Assembly: GCF_033542235.1 (NCBI RefSeq)
Contig: NZ_JAWRCU010000002.1
Coordinates: 62,001 to 126,000, forward strand
Source of the DNA: JAWRCU01 sp033542235
GTDB taxonomy: Bacteria > Pseudomonadota > Alphaproteobacteria > Rhizobiales > Rhizobiaceae
Length of the DNA: 64,000 nt
Direction: 5' to 3'
Position numbers and translations under genes: made by a program. Positions within the stretch are counted from its first letter, which is position 1; each line of letters opens with the position of its first letter. Of the stretch, positions 59,097 through 64,000 are shown piece by piece. The notes under the pieces were generated by a model that did no database searches, had not been told where the DNA came from, and was given only the letters and a program-made list of their open reading frames with translations.

Positions 59097-59942
59097 ATGG
59101 TAGTCCTGGCTGAAAGGCGCTCGTCGCGGTCGGCGGTTTGGGCGGGCCGGCTGGCGCGGTTTTCTGCAGTGCTGTTCGTCGTATCCGGCCTCGGCCATCG
59201 GTTAGGGCTCATTGAAACCATAGGCTTCTTCTGGCTGCTCGGCCTGATCGGCACACTGGCGATTGCGGCATTGCTGCTGGCGGCTGCCGGCTTTTACCGC
59301 CTGTGGACCTATGGTGAGCGGGGCGGCATCAGCTCGGCCTGGGCCGTGCTCATCGCGCTCGTGGTTCTCGCGCCGTTCATGGTATCGGCCTGGCGCGTCT
59401 ATGCCTATCCACAGCTCTCCGACATCTCGACAGATATCGCCGATCCGCCGCCGCTCGATGCCGCGGAGAAATCGCGCACGGCGGACATGAATCCGGTCGC
59501 GCCGATCTCGGCAGAGCAGGGGGAGATGCAGTCGGAGGCCTATCCCGACATCACCGGCCGCCGCTATCCGCTTTCGGCAGACCGTGTGCAGCAGCTCGCT
59601 GCCGATCTTGTGCTCGCCAATGGCTGGAAGTTCATCCAACCGCCGACACCGGCGCTGGCGGGTGGTGATAGCTACATGGAGGCGCTGGCCAAGACTGCGT
59701 ACCTGGCTTTTCCAGTCGACGTCTCGATCAGGATAACCGACGAGGGCGACACCTCTTACGTGGATATGCGGTCGGCCTCGCGCTACGGCCGCCACGATCT
59801 CGGCGACAATGCCGCCAGGATCAATGATTTTCTGGTCGCGCTCGACGCCGCGGTCGCTGGTGCGGCCGGCGTGCGGGCAGCGGAAGAGCCGCCGCCGGCT
59901 CCTTCGGAAGTGCCAGTGCCGTCGGCGCCGCCAGCTGATTAG
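59097..59942 (+). CDS. DUF1499 domain membrane protein
   Basis: The 281-residue protein has three N-terminal membrane helices (ARFSAVLFVVSGLGHRLGL, IGFFWLLGLIGTLAIAALLLAA and AWAVLIALVVLAPFMVSAWRV) followed by a DUF1499 domain at about 105-260. That domain shows YPQLSDISTDIADPP, the VQQLAADLVLANGWKF-like helix, AFPVDVSIRITDEGDTSYVDMRSASRYGRHDLGDNAARI in order, and a proline-rich tail. DUF1499 is of unknown function but often linked to the envelope. It overlaps the convergent metallo-hydrolase gene by four bases. Confidence 0.88.
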   Translation: MVVLAERRSSRSAVWAGRLARFSAVLFVVSGLGHRLGLIETIGFFWLLGLIGTLAIAALLLAAAGFYRLWTYGERGGISSAWAVLIALVVLAPFMVSAWRVYAYPQLSDISTDIADPPPLDAAEKSRTADMNPVAPISAEQGEMQSEAYPDITGRRYPLSADRVQQLAADLVLANGWKFIQPPTPALAGGDSYMEALAKTAYLAFPVDVSIRITDEGDTSYVDMRSASRYGRHDLGDNAARINDFLVALDAAVAGAAGVRAAEEPPPAPSEVPVPSAPPAD

Positions 59943-60853
59943 GCTCGAAGCGCATAGGTCGCTTCGAGAGACGGCTCGCCCTCGGCCGCGATCACACCTC
60001 GTTCCCAGAGGTCCTCGAGATGGGCGAGCACCGAAAGACCGGCTGCGCCGTGCAGCCTGTGATCGGTGTCCCGATAGATATTGCTCACCATCTCTGTGAT
60101 CGTGCGGTCGCCGGCTGCGACGCGCCCGAGGATCGCGCGTTCGCGCATCTTGCGGTGGGCCTTGAGCCCGCGCACGAACTTGGCGGGTTTCTCCACCGGC
60201 CCGCCATGGCCGGGAAAGTAGATACTGTCGCGCCGTTTGAGAAGCTTGTCGAGCGAGCTCATGTAGTCGGCCATGGCACCGTCTGGAGGTGCGACGATGG
60301 TGGTCGACCAGCCCATCACATGGTCGCCGGAAAACAGGATACCTGTTCCTTCCAGCGCGAAGGCGGCATGGTTGGCGGCGTGGCCGGGCGTAAGGATAGC
60401 CTTGAGCCGCCACCCGTCGCCCTCGACCGTCTCCCCGTCGGCGAGCCTGATATCGGGCCGAAAATCGAGGTCGCCGCTTGCATCGAGCCGGTCGATCTCG
60501 CCGCTCCTCATAGCCCGGGCGGGACGGTGCGGGCCTTCGGCCACCGTAGGTGCTCCGGTGAACGTCTTCAGCTTGTCGGCAAGCGGCGAGTGGTCGCGAT
60601 GCGTGTGCGTGATGAAGATATGGCTGACGGGACGCCCGTCGATCGCCTTCATCAGGGCGGCAAGATGCGTCTCGTCATCCGGCCCGGGATCGATGACTGC
60701 CAGCCTGTCGCGACCGACGATGTAGCTGTTGGTGCCATGAAAGGTGAACGGGCTTGGATTGTTGGCAGTCAGCCGCCGCACCCCCGGCGCGATTTCGACC
60801 GCCGAGCCATAGGCCGGCTCGAAGCTGAGGTTCAATTCGAGCGCATCTTTCAT
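59939..60853 (-). CDS. MBL-fold metallo-hydrolase (LACTB2/glyoxalase II-like)
   Basis: The 304-residue enzyme has the metallo-beta-lactamase fold with the metal motif THTHRDHSPLA, later ligands in ILTPGHAANHAAF and LFSGDHVMG, and the final histidine in YFPGHGGPV. A winged-helix-like C-terminal domain (about 225-300, RKMRERAILGRVAAG and TEMVSNIYRD) marks the LACTB2-like group. Members hydrolyse thioesters or RNA; the substrate here is unknown. It has no signal peptide. It is convergent with DUF1499 and followed upstream by a 467-bp non-coding gap. Confidence 0.9.
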   Translation of the reverse strand: MKDALELNLSFEPAYGSAVEIAPGVRRLTANNPSPFTFHGTNSYIVGRDRLAVIDPGPDDETHLAALMKAIDGRPVSHIFITHTHRDHSPLADKLKTFTGAPTVAEGPHRPARAMRSGEIDRLDASGDLDFRPDIRLADGETVEGDGWRLKAILTPGHAANHAAFALEGTGILFSGDHVMGWSTTIVAPPDGAMADYMSSLDKLLKRRDSIYFPGHGGPVEKPAKFVRGLKAHRKMRERAILGRVAAGDRTITEMVSNIYRDTDHRLHGAAGLSVLAHLEDLWERGVIAAEGEPSLEATYALRA

Positions 60854-61320
60854 CTCGCCTCATCCACTCTGCAAACCAGCACTACGCCGGGACAGTCTGC
60901 CTTCTCGCACGGAAAGGCCGAGCAGTTGCAAGGTGGGTGTCGCGGAAAAACCAACTGTTCCCGGCACTTCCCCGGCAGCTTCCCAAACGAGTTGCCGCTT
61001 AGCATGGAAGCCCATATACCGAAATCGATGATCCTGAGCCGGCAGGCTCGTGAATAAAATCGAGGATTTTCATGGCATCCAATGTCGCAGCGCGTCCGCT
61101 GGTTTCGATCGCAATTCCGGAAGGCGGCGCTGCGCGCCTGGCCCTGCGGTTCTTCCCGGCTGTCGGCGGCTCGTTGCTGCCCTGGCTTTCGCCAAGGAGA
61201 CTGGCCGCAGCGCAAATATTCTTTCAGGCGGAAAACTGAATTTATTTCATCGGCTTAGAGATACGCTAGCAGTTTGAAGGCGATCCGGCTAAGGAGGATG
61301 GCCTCAAGAGGGGAATTGTT
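60854..61320. other. Long gap upstream of the WbpM-like gene
   Basis: About 467 bp lie between the divergent metallo-hydrolase and WbpM-like genes. Apart from the short open frame at 61072-61239 (listed separately), no gene, repeat or RNA was recognised. It should hold promoters in both directions. The segment near 61205-61260 is relatively AT-rich (CAAATATTCTTTCAGG and AATTTATTTCATCGG), a reasonable place for the plus-strand promoter. Confidence 0.5.
61072..61239 (+). CDS. Possible 55-residue short ORF
   Basis: CGAGGA five to ten bases before ATG 61072 is a good ribosome-binding site. The 55-residue product starts MASNVAARPLVSIAIPEGG, continues with ARLALRFFPAVGGSLLPWL and ends AAAQIFFQAEN. 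It has no recognisable domain or clear membrane helix. It may be a small leader, a truncated remnant or chance. It sits 82 bp before the WbpM-like gene on the same strand. Confidence 0.3.
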   Translation: MASNVAARPLVSIAIPEGGAARLALRFFPAVGGSLLPWLSPRRLAAAQIFFQAEN

Positions 61321-63276
61321 ATGGATTTGTTTGAGAAGGCGAGGTCGAGCGGACTCCTTCGCCACCTCGGCATCCTCCATGACATGGTCATTGCCGCCGC
61401 GGCCTTCTTCGTCGCCTATGTCACGGCAATCGGCTGGACGGCCGCCTCCACGGACGTGACCGTCTATCACAAAACGCTGATCTTCGTCGCGGCAGCCGCC
61501 GTTATTTTCTTCTTCGTCTTCTCGTTGCAGCGCGGCTCCTGGCGCTATGTGTCGATCCCCGAATTCCTGACCATCGTCAAAGCCTCGCTCGTCACCTCGA
61601 TCCTTTACACGTTCGGGTCGTTTCTGGTTTCCCGAGGCTTCAACTTTCCACGGCAGGTGCCGGTGCTTGCAACTTTCTATCTCATAGCGGGGCTGGCTGG
61701 ACCTCGTCTCGGCTACCGGCTTTTCCTCGAGGGCGGCATTTTGCCGATCTCGACGCTGAAGGTGCCGGCCAGCGCTCTGCGCCATGTCCTGCTGCTTGGT
61801 CTCAACGACAGTGCCGAAAGCTTCATCCGGTTGACCCGCCGCGGTTCCCTTGCCGGAATCCGCGTCGTCGGCATTCTCGATGAGGCGCCGCAACGGCACG
61901 CCCGCTCGGTGCAGGGCGTCAGGGTTTACGGCGCGCTATCGGATCTGGAAGAAGTGGTCGGCAAGCTCGGGCGCAAGGGGATAAGAGTTGCGGAGCTTGT
62001 CATCACAGAGGCTTCGCCCAGCCGCCAGCGGCTCGGCCAGATCGTCGAGTTGGCGACCAGCCTCGGTATCAAGGCATCGCGCCTGCCGGATTTGGCCGAA
62101 ACATCGCAGCTCACCAGCAATTCGCTGCTTGAGCCGAAAGCGATCGAGCTCGGCGACCTGCTTGGCAGGCCGGAGGTTGCGACGGATCTTCCCGGAATAG
62201 CCAGCCTGATCAATGGGCGGACCGTGCTGGTGACGGGCGCCGGCGGCTCGATCGGCTCCGAGCTGTGCCGGCAGATCGCGCTGCTGTCGCCGCGCCGGCT
62301 GATCATCACCGACAGTTCGGAGTTCCACCTTTATTCGCTCGACATCGAGCTGCGCGAGAAGTTCAACGGCTTGCGCATCGAGACGCAGATCGTCGATGTT
62401 CGCGATGGCGCGCGCGTGCGCGAGGTGTTCCAGAGGTTCAGCCCGGAGGCCATCTTCCACGCCGCTGCCTTGAAGCATGTGCCGCTGGTGGAGGCTAACC
62501 CGCTCGAGGCGATCAAGACGAACCTGTTCGGCACGAGGAACGTCGCCGATGCCGCGCTTGCCGCCGGTGCTGCGGCCTGCGTGATGATTTCCACCGACAA
62601 GGCAGTCAACCCGACCAATGTGATGGGAGCTACCAAGCGTGCCGCCGAGGCCTATTGCCAGGCCCTCGACATTTCCTCCGAGAAGACACGCTACAAAACC
62701 GTGCGCTTCGGCAACGTGCTTGGCTCGAACGGCTCGGTGGTGCCCCGCTTCCAGGAGCAGATCGCAAGCGGCGGCCCGCTGACGGTCACGCACCCCGAGG
62801 TCGTGCGCTACTTCATGACCATCCCCGAGGCGGTGCGGCTGGTGCTGCACGCCTCCGCCCACGCGCTGCGCCGCCGCAACGAACGCGGCAAGATCATGGT
62901 GCTCGACATGGGCGAGCCGGTGCGTATCGTCCAGCTCGCCGAGCGCATGATCCAGCTCGCGGGCCTCAAGCCCTATGCGGATATCGACATCGTCTTCACC
63001 GGCCTGCGCCCCGGCGAAAAGCTGTACGAGGAACTGTTCGATCCGTCCGAGGTGCAGAACGAGGTCACCGTGGATGGGTATATGATCGCCTCGCCGCGCA
63101 TCATCGACAAGGCGCTGCTGGCGCGGGCGTTGGCCAGCCTTGAGTCGGCTGTGGCGCAGGAAGATGCCGAGCGTGCGCTTGAATTCCTGGCGCACATCGT
63201 ACCGGAATATCGCAAGGACACGCGGCCGGTTCCGGACTCTGCTCCAAATCCGGGCTCTTTTAGCCAGCAGGTCTGA
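61321..63276 (+). CDS. Membrane NDP-sugar 4,6-dehydratase/epimerase (WbpM/CapD-like)
   Basis: The 651-residue protein has four N-terminal membrane helices (about 15-125), a first Rossmann-like domain (about 150-260, HVLLLGLNDSAESFIRL), and a C-terminal extended short-chain dehydrogenase domain (about 295-600). That domain shows VLVTGAGGSIGSELCRQI, HAAALKHVPLVEANPLEAI, STDKAVNPTNVMGATKRAAE (where methionine replaces the usual YxxxK tyrosine, as in WbpM/FlaA1), RFGNVLGSNGSVVPRF and GLRPGEKLYEEL. It makes 4-keto-6-deoxy UDP-sugars for O-antigen or capsule. GAGGGGAATTGTT precedes ATG 61321. The neighbouring partial membrane protein fits a surface-glycan locus. Confidence 0.94.
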   Translation: MDLFEKARSSGLLRHLGILHDMVIAAAAFFVAYVTAIGWTAASTDVTVYHKTLIFVAAAAVIFFFVFSLQRGSWRYVSIPEFLTIVKASLVTSILYTFGSFLVSRGFNFPRQVPVLATFYLIAGLAGPRLGYRLFLEGGILPISTLKVPASALRHVLLLGLNDSAESFIRLTRRGSLAGIRVVGILDEAPQRHARSVQGVRVYGALSDLEEVVGKLGRKGIRVAELVITEASPSRQRLGQIVELATSLGIKASRLPDLAETSQLTSNSLLEPKAIELGDLLGRPEVATDLPGIASLINGRTVLVTGAGGSIGSELCRQIALLSPRRLIITDSSEFHLYSLDIELREKFNGLRIETQIVDVRDGARVREVFQRFSPEAIFHAAALKHVPLVEANPLEAIKTNLFGTRNVADAALAAGAAACVMISTDKAVNPTNVMGATKRAAEAYCQALDISSEKTRYKTVRFGNVLGSNGSVVPRFQEQIASGGPLTVTHPEVVRYFMTIPEAVRLVLHASAHALRRRNERGKIMVLDMGEPVRIVQLAERMIQLAGLKPYADIDIVFTGLRPGEKLYEELFDPSEVQNEVTVDGYMIASPRIIDKALLARALASLESAVAQEDAERALEFLAHIVPEYRKDTRPVPDSAPNPGSFSQQV

Positions 63277-63401
63277 GTAGGAAGTGCTCGACTCTGACCG
63301 CGAATGTCGAGTGGCTATATCTCCATTCGACAACTCGACCGAGCGTTCGGCTGCCGACGCAACTGACTTGATCCACAGTTAAGTCTCATCGGTCCTGCTT
63401 T

Positions 63402-64000
63402 TCAATTCAGCTCGACCAGCGACCAGTGCCCGAACTGGTTGATCATTTTTCCTTTCGCCAGGATATGTGTCTCCACCGTGGGTGAGACAGCCCCCTTCTC
63501 AAGCACGACGTAGCGGGCGCCAGAACGAGCCGCAAGCAGATCGAACGAATCCGCTCCGTTGCGATTGTTAGGATCAAGCATAGCACGGTTCAATTTGTTC
63601 AGCTCTGCCCATTTGATCCATTTGTCGCTTCCGCTGTAAAACAGTGAATTGGCGTCGATCTTCAAAAAAGCGAGCGGCTGCAGTCCGGCATAGCGCACCG
63701 CCTGTCCCACAACTTGTCTGCCGATTGGCAGCACCGTCCCATTGCTCGGACGGCCGCGAAGATAGCTGATTAGCGCCGAAGCATCTGGATCCTGGGATTT
63801 GACATCATTTGTTATCGAGCTGATGCCGATGCGATCTGATATCCAATTGGGAAAGAGTCCCCACCAATATGCCACCAGCAAGATTGCTGCAGCAGGAATC
63901 GCTGGACGTAGCGGCGCAAGGCGGCCAGCGGCAAAAAACCTCGTTTCGACGAGTGTCAAGAGGAGCACAAAGCCGACAAGCACCGGCATTACGATCAGGC
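63402..64000 (-). CDS. Membrane protein, C-terminal part (cut by the window edge), possibly a glycosyltransferase
   Basis: The visible C-terminal 199 residues include two hydrophobic helices (VMPVLVGFVLLLTLVET and PAIPAAAILLVAYWWGL) and a soluble tail of about 140 residues containing DASALISYLRGRPSNGTVLP, WAELNKLNRAMLDPNN and SGARYVVLEKGAVSPTVE. The frame stays open to the window end, so the ATG at 63989 need not be the start. Long polytopic proteins with such periplasmic tails are often lipid-linked-sugar glycosyltransferases, but no catalytic motif is visible. It is convergent with the WbpM-like gene across 125 bp. Confidence 0.75.
   Translation of the reverse strand, partial: LIVMPVLVGFVLLLTLVETRFFAAGRLAPLRPAIPAAAILLVAYWWGLFPNWISDRIGISSITNDVKSQDPDASALISYLRGRPSNGTVLPIGRQVVGQAVRYAGLQPLAFLKIDANSLFYSGSDKWIKWAELNKLNRAMLDPNNRNGADSFDLLAARSGARYVVLEKGAVSPTVETHILAKGKMINQFGHWSLVELN

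Overview
The window is ordinary, dense chromosomal DNA of an alphaproteobacterium, most likely a Mesorhizobium-like member of the Phyllobacteriaceae (order Hyphomicrobiales). The evidence is high GC content, a CcrM-type cell-cycle DNA adenine methyltransferase, a RibB fused to a decayed GTP cyclohydrolase II domain, an IalB-family protein, a DUF2277 protein, a homoserine kinase of the aminoglycoside-phosphotransferase fold, and the gene order coxB-coxA-ctaB-coxF-ctaG-coxC-DUF983-SURF1-ispH-thrB-rnhA. The assignment is an inference from gene content and order; no 16S rRNA gene is present.

Layout. 1-4.1 kb: 3' end of aroC, ribBX, and a divergent MFS exporter/TetR pair whose intergenic gap carries three copies of CATACG-N3-CGTATG. 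4.0-6.6 kb: a periplasmic S41-type protease and a polytopic membrane protein whose frame breaks near codon 27. 6.7-13.7 kb: HDAC-like amidohydrolase, xseB, DUF2277, pirin, dxs, a small exported protein, tlyA and an RlmD/TrmA-type methyltransferase. 13.7-17.6 kb: sirtuin, an exported NTF2-like protein, a possible antitoxin remnant, tldD and ialB. 17.9-26.9 kb: an aa3-type cytochrome c oxidase operon with assembly factors, running into ispH, thrB and rnhA. 27-36.1 kb: peroxiredoxin, DsbD-N-like protein, YqgE, then thrC, an M16 protease, a GNAT acetyltransferase and a membrane EAL phosphodiesterase on the minus strand, followed by a lipoprotein. 36.2-45.1 kb: HAD phosphatases, ccrM, mutY, dciA, a DsbA-like thioredoxin and smc.

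45.1-48 kb is a surface-polysaccharide patch (galE, an O-antigen-ligase-like protein whose N-terminal codons are AT-rich) next to tRNA-Gln(UUG). 48-51.3 kb holds a VOC protein and pyruvate phosphate dikinase. From 51.3 to 57 kb the DNA is less conserved-looking: a gene-poor 0.8 kb stretch, a Gly/Asn hexapeptide-repeat protein, a NarL-type two-component pair, a variant polysaccharide deacetylase, DUF427 and a hypothetical protein. 57.3-64 kb has an acyl-CoA synthetase, DUF1499, a metallo-beta-lactamase-fold hydrolase, a WbpM/CapD-type nucleotide-sugar dehydratase and the end of a membrane protein.

Functional links. ctaB, coxF, ctaG, DUF983 and SURF1 supply or are associated with haem and copper delivery to the CoxABC core. 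dxs and ispH are the first and last enzymes of the MEP isoprenoid pathway, whose products include the farnesyl diphosphate that CtaB uses. thrB and thrC are the last two steps of threonine synthesis. mutY, dciA, smc, ccrM, xseB and rnhA act on DNA. I found no CRISPR array, prophage, intact IS element, restriction island or recognisable defence cassette. The points worth a second look are modest: repeats, frameshifts, degenerate domains and one repeat protein. No convincing new multi-gene system is visible.
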